From: Planctomycetia bacterium
GTDB taxonomy: Bacteria > Planctomycetota > Planctomycetia > Pirellulales > Thermoguttaceae
Length of the DNA: 64,000 bases
Assembly: GCA_030539295.1 (NCBI GenBank)
Contig: JAUNSJ010000005.1
Coordinates: 113,821 to 177,820, forward strand
Reading direction: 5' to 3'
The notes beneath the pieces were generated by a model, which saw nothing but the letters and a program-made list of their open reading frames with translations, was not told the DNA's origin and did no database searches. This document shows, one piece after another, positions 55,518 to 64,000 of this stretch. Each line of letters starts with the position of its first letter. Position 1 is the first letter of the stretch. The position numbers and the translations under genes were made by a program.

Positions 55518-56863
55518 TTCGCTTCTCCTTTCTTTTCAAACAGCAGGACAGAACGACTTGATTTCGCGTCGTCTTTGTGCGGTCGCGATTGCGCCGCTTG
55601 CGCTTTCTGCAATTTGTATTGGTTCTGATTCGCGTCGGCAAAACGGACATCCGTTAAGCTGAACAGGAATTCCACCAGTTGGTCTACCTGGCGATCCGTC
55701 AGATTCAGCGGCTCTATGCCACCGTCCAGATAAAGATTCGGTTCCCCGCCCTTATTATAATGGTCAATAACGTCCCAAAGAGTATTAAAGGAACCATCAT
55801 GCATATAAGGACCGGTAATACCAACATTGAGAATCATAGGCGTACGGAACGCGCCCATATCGGTTGAATTCTTCGTAACGAGGAAGCGGCCGAGTTCACC
55901 CATACCCGACGAAAGCGCCAGCTCGTCCAGTTTCGCTTCGGAGGAATCGGTAGCCAAAGCGTGCAAGGCCTGTTGGGCCAGAGAGGTAAAATCCTGATGC
56001 AGGGCCGATACCCCTATATTATGGAACTTGTTATCTGTCCCAAGCGGATTGGTTGGGCTGATCTGATGGCACGAATTGCATCGTCCTTCACGATTAAAGA
56101 GAATCCAACCCGCTTTGGCATCATCACTTATGGCGTTGTCGTCGCCTTTGAGGAACCGAAAGAAGGGAGAATCCATAAAGACGAAAGTCCGCTCAAAAAC
56201 GGCCAGAGCGTTTCCGACGTCTTTGTAATTTACGTCCCGGCCATAGGCCTTCTGGAACATTTCCTTATAGACGGGGTCATCTTTGATCCCTGCTATGATG
56301 GTATTTTCGTCCATCGGCATGCCCATTTCAATCGGATTGATAATCGGCTGCATCGCCTGATGTTCAATCGAAGGCGAGCGTCCGTCCCAGAACATGGTGT
56401 GGTACAGGGCAATATTCATGGTCGTGGGCGAGTTTTTCGTTCCGAACTGTTTAATAACCTTATCGTCTTCGAGTCGGTCGACCCCTTCGGAGGTGGGTCG
56501 GGCGTCGGCAAAGGCCTTGGTCGTGTCGTGGCACGAGGCGCAGGCGACCGTGCCGTCGCGCGAGAGCCGTTTGTCAAAATAGAGCTTCTTCCCCAATTCG
56601 ACGCGTTCGGGCGTGGCTTCATTGCCTTCGGGGACCAAAGCATTGTAATATTCGGAGGCGACACCCGGTATGGTGGTGTCGTACGGATTCGTATCCTTCT
56701 GAAGTTGTTCCAGAGCCTGGAGTTGCACTTCTGGAATCGCCGCTCCATGTTCATCAAGGGTCTTATCCGCAGACATGCCCGGTACGGGCAAGATCAGCAC
56801 GACAGCGGCAAGAGCAAGGCCGGTCGCACGACGGATCTGGTGACTTATTATTTGTGTTAGCAC
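55514..56863 (-). CDS. Di-haem cytochrome c peroxidase / MauG family
   Basis: A 449-residue exported protein with a signal peptide (LALAAVVLILPVPGMSA). Two haem sites are visible, CASCHD (near residue 108) and CNSCHQ (near 260), together with MFWDGRSPSIEHQAMQPI and TGPYMHDGSFNTLWDV, typical of bacterial CcpA/MauG peroxidases. It reduces hydrogen peroxide in the periplasm using electrons from a small cytochrome, probably the one encoded at 53568. GTG 56863 has an AGGAAAG SD. It is the first gene of a three-gene operon from the promoter at 57185-57212, with a leader of about 320 nt. Confidence 0.9.
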   Translation of the reverse strand: MLTQIISHQIRRATGLALAAVVLILPVPGMSADKTLDEHGAAIPEVQLQALEQLQKDTNPYDTTIPGVASEYYNALVPEGNEATPERVELGKKLYFDKRLSRDGTVACASCHDTTKAFADARPTSEGVDRLEDDKVIKQFGTKNSPTTMNIALYHTMFWDGRSPSIEHQAMQPIINPIEMGMPMDENTIIAGIKDDPVYKEMFQKAYGRDVNYKDVGNALAVFERTFVFMDSPFFRFLKGDDNAISDDAKAGWILFNREGRCNSCHQISPTNPLGTDNKFHNIGVSALHQDFTSLAQQALHALATDSSEAKLDELALSSGMGELGRFLVTKNSTDMGAFRTPMILNVGITGPYMHDGSFNTLWDVIDHYNKGGEPNLYLDGGIEPLNLTDRQVDQLVEFLFSLTDVRFADANQNQYKLQKAQAAQSRPHKDDAKSSRSVLLFEKKGEAK

Positions 56864-57184
56864 GTTGGCTTTCCTTTCCTGACAACGAGTTTTCGTTCTT
56901 TGGAAGCGTTCACAGAGCGGTTATTTACGTTTCACCGCCTTGTTGTTGTCCCGATTTCGGGTTATCTACCTGATGAAAATATGAAATGACACCAAACGTT
57001 TATCAAAGACGGGCCGGACTTACTGTTGTTTCTTCCTAAGCGACGAAAAAAACTAATAAACAGCGTCTATAACCCGATGTCTCTGTTACCTTCTTCCCCC
57101 AGATTCCCCCGTAGAATGCGACCGGCCTGATGACAAAATAAAAAACCGTCACAAACACTGAAAAATCGAAGTATCAGTACTATA

Positions 57185-57212
57185 AATATACCAAATAGTT
57201 CCGCGGCGTCAA
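57185..57212 (-). promoter_or_regulatory. Promoter of the peroxidase operon
   Basis: TTGACG (57212-57207) and TATATT (57190-57185), 16 bp spacer. The leader of about 320 nt to 56863 carries no recognised gene. Confidence 0.68.
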
Positions 57213-57233
57213 TGACCCGAGCGACTCCGCCTC

Positions 57234-57262
57234 TTGACCGCTGGCCAGCGTTCGGGTATAAT
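57234..57262 (+). promoter_or_regulatory. Promoter of the TlpA operon with palindrome
   Basis: TTGACC (57234-57239) and TATAAT (57257-57262), 17 bp spacer. The spacer contains the perfect 12 bp palindrome CGCTGGCCAGCG (57239-57250), a good position for a repressor. It lies back to back with the peroxidase promoter, their -35 boxes 21 bp apart. Confidence 0.78.
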
Positions 57263-57342
57263 GGAAGATAGAATAGTTGGACCAAGTTTTAACGAAATCT
57301 GCAAAAAAACCAGAAAGACCCCCGGTAAAAAAGGAAAAATGT

Positions 57343-58236
57343 ATGAAAAGTTATTTACTGTATCAAATCGCCGCCACCACGGCTTTTACGCTCCTGATGG
57401 CCGTAACGATGCCCACGCTGGCCCCGACCCTGCTCGCGGAGGAATCTGCGGGCCAGAAAGCCGGCCTTGACATTCCCCGCTCACAGGAAGACGACCTGGC
57501 CATTCTCGAGGCACGAAAAAAACTTGTCCAAGAGGCACAAAGCGTCGACCTGACACAAAAGCCATGGCTCGTCGAGACCGCTCGCCTGTCGGTCAATCAT
57601 CCGGCGCTGCTCCGTGACCGTACTATTTGGGCCGATTCCTGGCTCTATCACACAATCGACGAAATTGCGCCCGCTGTCGAAGTGGAGAAATGGCTCACTC
57701 CGCTTCCGGACCTCAACGGTAAATTTGTCCTTATCGAAATGTGGGCCACCTGGTGCCCCCCATGTCGACGGTCGCTCCCTTATTTAAATTTTATTGCCGA
57801 AAAGTATCAGGATGATCTCGTTGTCGTCTCCATTTGCGAGACAGACGAAAACGCTATTGCCAATATGCCCGGCGCTCTCGACCTTAAGGATGTTCATTAT
57901 GCGATGGCGGTCGACACGGGCCGTCGCTTTGCCAATCGGCTTAAAGTCTGGGGTATTCCGCACGCCATTCTTCTTGAACCGGTCTACGGCGGGGTCGTTT
58001 GGGAAGGTATGCCAACGTTGCCTTTGTATTCACTGGACGACGTAACGCTCGAAGCCTTTTTTGAGCAGGCAAAGATCTGTAAGGAGAAAGGCATGTTTCC
58101 CGAGAAATCGCCTGTCGTCTTCAGTGTCAGTGAACCAACAGAGGCGCAGCGCGCCTCGCGACTGCACCAGGACAACCGTGACGCGCCCGATGTTGTGGGT
58201 GACCCGACCCGACCAGTGGAGACACAACCCGAATGA
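57343..58236 (+). CDS. TlpA/ResA-like exported thioredoxin
   Basis: A 297-residue protein with a signal peptide (MKSYLLYQIAATTAFTLLM) and a thioredoxin-like domain from ~110 with the active site EMWATWCPPCRRSLPYL (cysteines near 134 and 137) and a cis-proline in VWGIPHAIL. It resembles TlpA/ResA proteins that reduce apocytochrome cysteines for haem attachment. That fits the neighbouring c-type cytochromes made by the divergent operon. The C-terminal ~50 residues are Pro/Asp/Arg-rich. ATG 57343 has an AAGGA SD. Its stop overlaps the next start by 4 bp. Confidence 0.86.
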   Translation: MKSYLLYQIAATTAFTLLMAVTMPTLAPTLLAEESAGQKAGLDIPRSQEDDLAILEARKKLVQEAQSVDLTQKPWLVETARLSVNHPALLRDRTIWADSWLYHTIDEIAPAVEVEKWLTPLPDLNGKFVLIEMWATWCPPCRRSLPYLNFIAEKYQDDLVVVSICETDENAIANMPGALDLKDVHYAMAVDTGRRFANRLKVWGIPHAILLEPVYGGVVWEGMPTLPLYSLDDVTLEAFFEQAKICKEKGMFPEKSPVVFSVSEPTEAQRASRLHQDNRDAPDVVGDPTRPVETQPE

Positions 58237-59261
58237 CACAAGGCGTCTACAGTTTGCGGGTCATTCATCTGTGTGCCTTGTTCTGCCTGTTCTGGTTTCC
58301 GGGGACCACGGTCCTCTTCGCGGCGGACTCCGTCCTCATCGTCACACCGCAAGGGGAGGAAACGACACTGCAAGGCGAAATTGAATCGCTGACCGGCTCT
58401 CAGGGACTGCTCCTGAAAGAAGCGGGGCACACTGCCTCGACGGTGATTCCGTTTCATCGCGTTCTTCGGATCGATACCGAGCGTACGGCGGCACACGTGG
58501 CAGGAGACGTCGCGTTTGCCCAGGGAGAGCAGTCAGGCGAGCTCTCGCAATACGCAACCGCGATAACGAACTACGCGCAAGCGCGGCAAACGGACGAGGT
58601 CCGGACCTGGGTTCGCGTCTGGCTTACCTGGCGACTATTACTCTGCTATGAACGTTTGGGACGCGTGGACGAAGCGGTCGGTGAATTCTTCCTCTTGTGT
58701 CGTATTGACCCGTACACACCCTTCTGGGAAAACGTTCCACTTTTGTGGACCAAGCGTGCGTTATCGACCGCGGGGACCGATACCATAACGGCCCAGGCAC
58801 GCCTCTGGCTGTCCCGGCAGAAGAATCCGGCCGAACGCGAAACGCCTGCGGCTCGCCTGCTCGCTGCCAGTTATCTGCTCGATGCACCCGACCCTGCCCT
58901 CAGGCGTCAGGCACTCGACGCACTTACGCAGTTGGCTGTCTTAACGCCTTCACAAGATGCAACGGAAAGCATGCAAAATATCGTGAGCGGAATTTCCCGA
59001 CTCGCCATGGCTCAACTCGTTCGCACGCGAATCGCACGCGACACAAACCCTGCCGACCTGGACCGGTTGGAAAAACTGATCGAACTTCTGCCGCCTGCGG
59101 CCACGCCTGGTCTGCGTCTGACTCTCGCGACCGGCAGAATGAATTTAAATGAAGTGGAAAAAGCCCGGGAACAATATCAGCGTGTTTCGGTTTCCCCTTG
59201 GGCCGCGCCAGAATTACGTGCCGCCGCTAACGCCCTCTTGACCAACAGGAACTCGAAGTGA
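58233..59261 (+). CDS. Exported helical-repeat protein of unknown function
   Basis: A 342-residue protein with a signal peptide (IHLCALFCLFWFPGTTVLFAA). A short N-terminal beta segment (VLIVTPQGEETTLQGEIESL) that looks like the SH3-like or LSm-type start of many planctomycete TPR proteins is followed by helical repeats resembling TPR (SQYATAITNYAQARQT; LLLCYERLGRVDEAVGEFFLLCRIDP). It probably acts as a scaffold in the periplasm. It is translationally coupled at both ends (ATGA with TlpA, GTGA with the GT-C gene). Family not recognised further. Confidence 0.7.
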   Translation: MTQGVYSLRVIHLCALFCLFWFPGTTVLFAADSVLIVTPQGEETTLQGEIESLTGSQGLLLKEAGHTASTVIPFHRVLRIDTERTAAHVAGDVAFAQGEQSGELSQYATAITNYAQARQTDEVRTWVRVWLTWRLLLCYERLGRVDEAVGEFFLLCRIDPYTPFWENVPLLWTKRALSTAGTDTITAQARLWLSRQKNPAERETPAARLLAASYLLDAPDPALRRQALDALTQLAVLTPSQDATESMQNIVSGISRLAMAQLVRTRIARDTNPADLDRLEKLIELLPPAATPGLRLTLATGRMNLNEVEKAREQYQRVSVSPWAAPELRAAANALLTNRNSK

Positions 59262-61501
59262 AGCGCAACCGGAAATCGAAATTGCCTGTAGAACCAGCCG
59301 CTTGGAGCTTGAACTACGACCAGAATCAAGCGAATACGAATTTTCCCGGCCGCAGAATCACTTCTGTTTTGCTCTTCTATGCCTTGGGATTCTTTCTGCT
59401 GTATTTCGTTACGCGTGAGTTTTCTGTAGGACTTCCCATCCGTCGCTTCTTTCTCTGTCTCATGCCGATAATCGACCCGCAACTTATCGGTTCCCTCTGG
59501 ACGGAAAATGAACCCGTTGCACTTTTGGACCGATTGCCGTGGTTTGCCAGTGCCGCCGCTCTGCTGATTACTATCTGGTCCGTCGGTACGGTTGTGTGTG
59601 ATCGGATACGCATGCCGTACGACTACGGAATCGGCCTGCGCTTCTTTTTTGCCATGGTCTGTGGCGCGTCGCTCTGTTCCGCTTTGATCGCTCTGATGGC
59701 CCTTTGCGGCTGCCTGACCGCACCGCTCTGGATTATGACAGCGTTCGGTCTGCTCGGCGCCTGTGCTTACGGCGTACGCAAACTGCGCACAGCGTCCGAT
59801 GTTCACAAAATGTTACATCGGTCGCCCGGCTCCTGGATCTTTCTGACTCTGGCCCTCCTGTTAACTTTTCTTTATCTGGCCGGGTCCGCAATTCCGACCT
59901 CGGAGTATGATATGCTGGAGTATCATTTGCAAGGGGCACGCGAGATTTATGAAAGGGGGCACCTTGCCTTTGCTCCCCATAATGTGTATCTGAATATGCC
60001 GCTGGGCGTGGAAATGTTTTATTTATGGGGTATGGTTATGACAGGGAGCGTTTTTTACGGGGCGCTCGTTGGTAAAATCGTAGTCGCATCCTTTGCCCTG
60101 ACAACCGCTATTGGCATAGGCGCGTTCGTGTACCATGTGCTAAAAAAGGTCGCGCCGGCCGCAGCTTCGGCGGCGATCTATTTGGCCTTTCCCGCGAATT
60201 ATCTCGTCTTTTCCACGGGGCTAAACGACGGTGTGTGCGGGTTCGCAATCCTTGCGATTGTCATTATCAGTATGCAGATTCTCAAAAACCGTTGCACGTA
60301 TGGTATGATGGTCCTCGCCGGCTTGGCGTTGGCATTTGCCATATCGGTCAAATACACAATGGTCGTCTTTGTCGGGATACCGTTTGCCTTATTGCTCGTT
60401 TTTGCCAGTGTAAGAGAAAAACGATGGCGTCCGGCGGTGCTCTGCTGTGTGATAACCCTGCTCGCAGGCGGGCTTTGGTACGGTAAGAATCTGATAGCGA
60501 CGGGCAATCCGGTCTATCCTCTGGCGTACACAATTTTTGGCGATTCTTCTGGTACCTGGACCCCGGAGTTGAACCAGCGCTGGACCAAGGCGCACGGCCC
60601 GTCCTCCTTCAGCCCTGCAACAGCAATGGAAAAAGGAACAGAGATTTTGGTTAACAGCCGCGACGCCGCCCCGTTTGCAGCGATGGCCATTCTTTCGTTT
60701 CTTTTTGTGTGTATGCTCGGCGCGATTCGCCGTAATTCCCTGACCTCGGTCTCGGTCGGCTCCATTATTTTCTTCCTGGCCGGCTACCTGACTCTGTTCG
60801 TCTTAATCTGGTTCTTCGCAACGCATCAGCAGGCACGTTTTCTCGTTCCGGTTATTCCGGTTACGGTCCTGCTCCTGGTCTGTTCGCTCGACGTCTGTTT
60901 CGACGGCCTGCCCTCATACCTCTATAACCGCACACTCTTCCTGCTAGCGACGGCGGTCTGTGTCTCGCTTGGTATGTGTGCCATACTTCAGAGCGGCTAC
61001 TTGGCACCCCTTGAGCACATGCGACGCGACCCGGAACGCTATGGCAACTGGAGCGTCTGGTTCTCGCAAAATTCAGATATTTTAAATGAGAAGTCGGAGC
61101 CGGACAAGGAGTCCTCTCTCCTGCTCGTAGCCGAGGCCAACGCGTTTGCGTATCAGCTCCCGATTCAATATTCAACCTGCTGGAATGAATCGCCCCTGGC
61201 GCAATGTCTGCACGGGGCTGTGGTCTACGATAAAAGTGGTACGCACATTGTCTCCATTTTCGACCCCGCTGCCATAAGCAACCGCCTCAAGGAGCGCGGC
61301 GTCCGTTTCATCCTCTTTAATCAGGCGGAATGGCGACGCTTTACCAGTTTCGGGAACTACGGCTTTACCAGTACCGAGATTGAGCCTGCCCTGTTCGATT
61401 TACTGGTTCAGGCAGGCGTCCTGAAATTTTATTTCCCCGAAAATTACGACTCATTTACAGAGTACAGCCGCACGGCCTTCGACGTCTACGAAGTCGACTG
61501 A
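59258..61501 (+). CDS. GT-C-type membrane glycosyltransferase-like protein
   Basis: A 747-residue protein with about 12-13 hydrophobic helices. The motif TSEYDMLEYHLQGAREIYERG after helix ~5 (near residue 216) is the acidic loop of GT-C glycosyltransferases using lipid-linked sugars, and SVKYTMVVFVGIPFALLLVF continues the membrane core. The last ~150 residues are soluble and periplasmic. It starts at GTG 59258, overlapping the previous stop (GTGA). Why it is linked to TlpA is unclear. Donor and acceptor unknown. Confidence 0.72.
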   Translation: MKRNRKSKLPVEPAAWSLNYDQNQANTNFPGRRITSVLLFYALGFFLLYFVTREFSVGLPIRRFFLCLMPIIDPQLIGSLWTENEPVALLDRLPWFASAAALLITIWSVGTVVCDRIRMPYDYGIGLRFFFAMVCGASLCSALIALMALCGCLTAPLWIMTAFGLLGACAYGVRKLRTASDVHKMLHRSPGSWIFLTLALLLTFLYLAGSAIPTSEYDMLEYHLQGAREIYERGHLAFAPHNVYLNMPLGVEMFYLWGMVMTGSVFYGALVGKIVVASFALTTAIGIGAFVYHVLKKVAPAAASAAIYLAFPANYLVFSTGLNDGVCGFAILAIVIISMQILKNRCTYGMMVLAGLALAFAISVKYTMVVFVGIPFALLLVFASVREKRWRPAVLCCVITLLAGGLWYGKNLIATGNPVYPLAYTIFGDSSGTWTPELNQRWTKAHGPSSFSPATAMEKGTEILVNSRDAAPFAAMAILSFLFVCMLGAIRRNSLTSVSVGSIIFFLAGYLTLFVLIWFFATHQQARFLVPVIPVTVLLLVCSLDVCFDGLPSYLYNRTLFLLATAVCVSLGMCAILQSGYLAPLEHMRRDPERYGNWSVWFSQNSDILNEKSEPDKESSLLLVAEANAFAYQLPIQYSTCWNESPLAQCLHGAVVYDKSGTHIVSIFDPAAISNRLKERGVRFILFNQAEWRRFTSFGNYGFTSTEIEPALFDLLVQAGVLKFYFPENYDSFTEYSRTAFDVYEVD

Positions 61502-61646
61502 ATGCCCGTCGCATTGGCTTTTTCATTTTTTGCAATATCAGAGGAGCCCACCGCGTCACTCTCAGGGCGCTCGGTCAAAAGGAACGCCATCTTAACGTAA
61601 ACAGCCATGACGTTCCCCTTAACTCCTCGCAATGCACAAAACAGGA

Positions 61647-62189
61647 TTAATAATTTTCCGCGCGAATCTGGAAATAGGATTTCGGATGCGCGCACACAGG
61701 GCAGACTTCCGGCGCCTTCTTACCAACCACGATATGCCCGCAATTGGCACACTGCCAGACCATTTCACCGTCGCGTGAGAAGACAATGCCCTCTTCAATA
61801 TTCTTGAGCAGCTTGCGATAGCGTTCTTCATGCTCCTTTTCGATCTTTCCGACCTGCTCGAACAGGAAGGCAATTTTGTGGAACCCTTCCGCTTTGGCTT
61901 CTTCCGCGAATTTCGCGTACATATCGGTCCATTCGAAATTTTCACCGTCAGCGGCATCTTTCAGGTTCGTTACAGTATCCGGAATTGCTTCCTCATGCAA
62001 AAACTTGAACCAGAGTTTTGCATGTTCCTTCTCGTTACCGGCCGTCTCTTCAAACAGGTCTGCTATTTGATTATAGCCTTCTTTGCGTGCCTTTGAGGCG
62101 TAGTACGTGTACTTATTGCGTGCCTGGGATTCCCCTGCGAACGCCGCCTGTAAATTCGCTTCCGTTTTGGTTCCTTTGAGTGATGCCAT
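61647..62189 (-). CDS. rbr: Rubrerythrin
   Basis: A 180-residue peroxidase that reduces hydrogen peroxide in anaerobes. The di-iron domain has [24 protein letters not shown] (first ExxH) and [15 protein letters not shown] (second ExxH). The C-terminal rubredoxin domain has [12 protein letters not shown] and [11 protein letters not shown] (two CxxC). ATG 62189 has AAGGAG 9 bp upstream. It lies 38 bp downstream of a PerR-like gene, so peroxide-responsive expression is likely. Confidence 0.96.
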   Translation of the reverse strand: MASLKGTKTEANLQAAFAGESQARNKYTYYASKARKEGYNQIADLFEETAGNEKEHAKLWFKFLHEEAIPDTVTNLKDAADGENFEWTDMYAKFAEEAKAEGFHKIAFLFEQVGKIEKEHEERYRKLLKNIEEGIVFSRDGEMVWQCANCGHIVVGKKAPEVCPVCAHPKSYFQIRAENY

Positions 62190-62227
62190 GATTGTGCTCT
62201 CCTTGAATCTTTCTGTTAAATTTATTG

Positions 62228-62755
62228 TCATTTATCCATTACAATCGATAAATGTTTTTCGCTACTTTCTTCTTTGCCATCGTCGCGGTCATTCTCTGAA
62301 TCGCACGCGGCTCCCTGTATTTGACATTGTCGGCAAATACCCTGGTAACAGACCGTTAGGCCACGAACCTGGAATCCATCCGGCAAGTCCCTGGCCACGT
62401 CGTTCAAACCAAACGATGGTATGAGCCAGTCGTAAATTCGTCCGCACTCCGTGCACACTAAATGCGCGTGACCATCAGCCACGCCATCATAACGCGCCGC
62501 GGAACCCGGGTGCATGACCTTGAAAATCAGTCCCTTCGACGCAAATGAATCGAGGATGCGAAACACCGTCGAACGCGAGATCTGCGGCGCTCGCTCGTGA
62601 ACCGACTTATAGACCATGTCCGCCGTCGGATGGTCTGTCCTCTCAATTAACGATTCATAGACCACCTGACGCGGCAACGTAACCAAAAGATTGGCACTGT
62701 GGCAGCGCTCGGGAAATTCCGCGAGTAAATCCGCCGGATTCGGCCTGCTAACCAT
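62228..62755 (-). CDS. perR: Fur family transcriptional regulator, PerR-like
   Basis: A 175-residue metalloregulator. The winged helix is [26 protein letters not shown] and [17 protein letters not shown]; the regulatory metal site is [21 protein letters not shown], with CTEC and CRQC for structural zinc. The final ~25 residues are acidic and rich in Asp, Glu and Ser. Co-transcription with rubrerythrin points to the PerR peroxide-sensing subgroup, although Fur-type specificity is not excluded. It has a consensus promoter at 62953-62981 and an AAGGAG SD. Confidence 0.88.
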   Translation of the reverse strand: MVSRPNPADLLAEFPERCHSANLLVTLPRQVVYESLIERTDHPTADMVYKSVHERAPQISRSTVFRILDSFASKGLIFKVMHPGSAARYDGVADGHAHLVCTECGRIYDWLIPSFGLNDVARDLPDGFQVRGLTVCYQGICRQCQIQGAACDSENDRDDGKEESSEKHLSIVMDK

Positions 62756-62952
62756 AGGAATCTCCTTCTGCTTTCGGGGTTGCTATCAATCGTTCAATGC
62801 TTTACGTCTTCTTCGTCTTTTAACGCATTCTTCGCCGTCAGGTTCACTTCCCCATCGGGCACAGTTCATTTTTATCAAAACGGCCCAACCGCAAAGTGCA
62901 ACGCGGCAAAATTGGGATAAAATCGCAAATGCAATTTCATCTCACATGCTAT

Positions 62953-62981
62953 ATAATACCAAATAATACAAACACTGTCAA
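62953..62981 (-). promoter_or_regulatory. Promoter of the perR-rubrerythrin operon
   Basis: TTGACA (62981-62976) and TATTAT (62958-62953), 17 bp spacer. The 200-nt leader includes TGAAATTGCATTTGC just after the -10, a weak Fur/PerR-box candidate. Confidence 0.78.
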
Positions 62982-63032
62982 GAGCCTTTCCAGAATTTTT
63001 TTAAAAAAGGTCAAAAAAAGTTTAAAAAACGC

Positions 63033-63073
63033 TTGACAAAAATGAAATGAGTGGGTATACTCATGGTATACCA
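63033..63073 (+). promoter_or_regulatory. GntR-gene promoter with paired GTATAC operators
   Basis: TTGACA (63033-63038) and TATACT (63056-63061), 17 bp spacer. The -10 overlaps GGGTATACTC (63053-63062) and the perfect palindrome TGGTATACCA (63064-63073); their GTATAC centres are 11 bp apart. FadR-type GntR proteins bind GT.TA.AC-like palindromes, so I infer autorepression. Confidence 0.78.
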
Positions 63074-63128
63074 AGCGAGTGCCAGAAGGTGCCGCGTTCG
63101 CAACTTAAATAAAACCAACATATTAACG

Positions 63129-63857
63129 ATGACCTTGCAATCCAAAGAAGCTGTTTACGACCAGATTTATTCCAGAATCCTTGACGGAACCTATCCGTTC
63201 GGAACGCGTTTGACCGAACGAGCGGTGGCGGAGCAGCTTTCGGTGAGTCGCACGCCTGTGCGTGAGGCGCTGGCCCGACTCGTACAACAGGGAATCGCCT
63301 CGACCATCCCCGGCGGTGGCGTCTGCCTTAAGGAGACCAATCGCACTGATATTGTCGAATTATTCGAACTTCGGTTTTGTTTTGAGAGTTTTGCCCTGCG
63401 AAAAGCGGTCGAACGCCATGCACCCTATTTTATTACTCGCATGGAAGAATCGTGCGCGGCTATTTTGGATATAACGCGAAAACTGCGAGACGACCCGCAC
63501 TCCGACAGTAAAGAGCGATGGCAAATCGTCACCAAGGCCGAAGCGGACTTTCATATGTCGATTGTCCACGCGACCGGGAACAGTCAGTTTATCCAGAACT
63601 ACAATAACGCGTTATTATTAACGCAAACGCTCTGCCGATTCGCCAGTCAGGAGGAGCCTGTTTCGCTGCCCGAACTGATCGAGACCTGGTGCGACCACCG
63701 CCGTATCCTGCGTGCGATTAAAAGCGGCCAGGCGGAAAAAGCCGTTTCGCTCCTCCGCCAACATATACAAAAAGCAATTGATTTAACCTTGGACTTGTAC
63801 GACCAGGAGCAATCCCGCCTCAACTCGAATATAAAATTCCCGTTGAGGGCTTTGTGA
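63129..63857 (+). CDS. GntR family (FadR/FCD type) transcriptional regulator
   Basis: A 242-residue protein. The N-terminal winged HTH has AVYDQIYSRILDGTYPFGTRLTER and VAEQLSVSRTPVREALARLVQQG. The helical FCD domain from ~85 has the metal ligands in ELRFCFE, FHMSIVHATGN (D/H..H region) and DHRRILRAIKSGQ. FCD regulators bind organic acids such as lactate, pyruvate or hexuronates. ATG 63129 is chosen since the family starts there; no strong SD. It is divergent from the perR operon and probably controls genes beyond the right edge. Confidence 0.88.
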   Translation: MTLQSKEAVYDQIYSRILDGTYPFGTRLTERAVAEQLSVSRTPVREALARLVQQGIASTIPGGGVCLKETNRTDIVELFELRFCFESFALRKAVERHAPYFITRMEESCAAILDITRKLRDDPHSDSKERWQIVTKAEADFHMSIVHATGNSQFIQNYNNALLLTQTLCRFASQEEPVSLPELIETWCDHRRILRAIKSGQAEKAVSLLRQHIQKAIDLTLDLYDQEQSRLNSNIKFPLRAL

Positions 63858-63894
63858 AGTTAAGTAAGTACTTTATTTTGATGAAAGGTGTGTC

Positions 63895-63981
63895 ATGAAA
63901 ATCGTTTCCTTTGTAATGGGGCTGTGCTTGGCTCTTCTGTTTGTTGGGGAGGTTCTAAAAAATTCAAATTTGCCCGATTGA
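63895..63981 (+). CDS. Very short open frame resembling a signal peptide
   Basis: Begins at ATG 63895 with AAAGGTG upstream and encodes 28 residues (VSFVMGLCLALLFVGEVL core) before TGA. It looks like the start of an exported protein but ends before any domain. It could be a small membrane protein, a broken or recoded gene (GGGGAGG and a run of six A lie in it), or chance. The window ends 19 bases later. Confidence 0.3.
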   Translation: MKIVSFVMGLCLALLFVGEVLKNSNLPD

Positions 63982-64000
63982 CGGCGAAATATGTCTTTTC

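Noticed and set aside
62900..62950. PerR/Fur box after the perR promoter
   Set aside because: TGAAATTGCATTTGC is only partly palindromic and cannot be called a box with confidence.

Overview
The window looks like a chromosomal segment of a planctomycete (Planctomycetota). Supporting signs are four DUF1559-type pseudopilin-like proteins, secreted BNR/sialidase-fold proteins beside small carrier lipoproteins, a TIGR04137-like small basic protein, squalene-cyclase-type repeat proteins, a very long SecA with a SEC-C tail, and an enlarged YidC. Rubrerythrin with a PerR-like regulator, a di-haem peroxidase and a full-length NifU suggest an anaerobe or microaerophile that meets oxidative stress. No rRNA, tRNA, CRISPR array or insertion sequence was seen.

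Region 1 (1-16.05 kb) is an accessory catabolic and surface locus. Almost all of it is on the minus strand, with a divergent XylR-like regulator (LacI-type sensor plus AraC-type HTH, 14881-16053) at its head. It holds three secreted BNR-repeat proteins, four DUF1559 proteins, three small lipoproteins, an M14-like carboxypeptidase, a BASS transporter, an HpcH/HpaI aldolase and an AraD-like epimerase/aldolase cut by the window edge. Four transcription units (heads at 5529, 7028, 9876 and 14511) share one composite promoter with fixed geometry: two GG.ATG half-sites 21 bp apart, then 8 bp to TTGACA, then 16-17 bp to the -10. This is what an AraC-type dimer on direct repeats would give, so I infer a XylR-like regulon. 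Three of the four DUF1559 genes cannot be read through from their start codons. Each has a conserved leader of 18-19 codons that runs into a poly-G tract (11, 11 and 8 G) directly followed by TAG. The pseudopilin frame is +1 in all three, which points to programmed +1 frameshifting or transcriptional slippage.

Region 2 (16.4-33 kb) is mostly housekeeping: secA, gnd, a ROK kinase, yidC with a PDZ-like insertion, a metallophosphoesterase, a His/Pro-rich EF-hand secreted protein, a lipoprotein, purM, an aminotransferase and argG. Intergenic gaps at 16.06, 22.8, 28.7-29.3, 42.35 and 49.05 kb carry a dispersed palindromic repeat family.

Region 3 (33-53.4 kb) carries a PTPS/QueD-like protein, a squalene-cyclase-type repeat protein, a crotonase, the small basic protein, smpB, an ArnT-like GT-C membrane protein, trmL, a sigma-70 factor, a KpsF/KdsD isomerase, yraN, nifU, mutL, gap, an HGSNAT-like membrane protein, and a gcvPA-gcvPB-lpd operon.

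Region 4 (53.5-64 kb) has two divergent redox operons: a di-haem peroxidase, Tat metallophosphatase and mono-haem cytochrome on the minus strand, and a TlpA-like thioredoxin, a repeat protein and a GT-C membrane protein on the plus strand. They start from back-to-back consensus promoters. A perR-rubrerythrin operon and a GntR/FCD regulator with a paired GTATAC operator complete the window.
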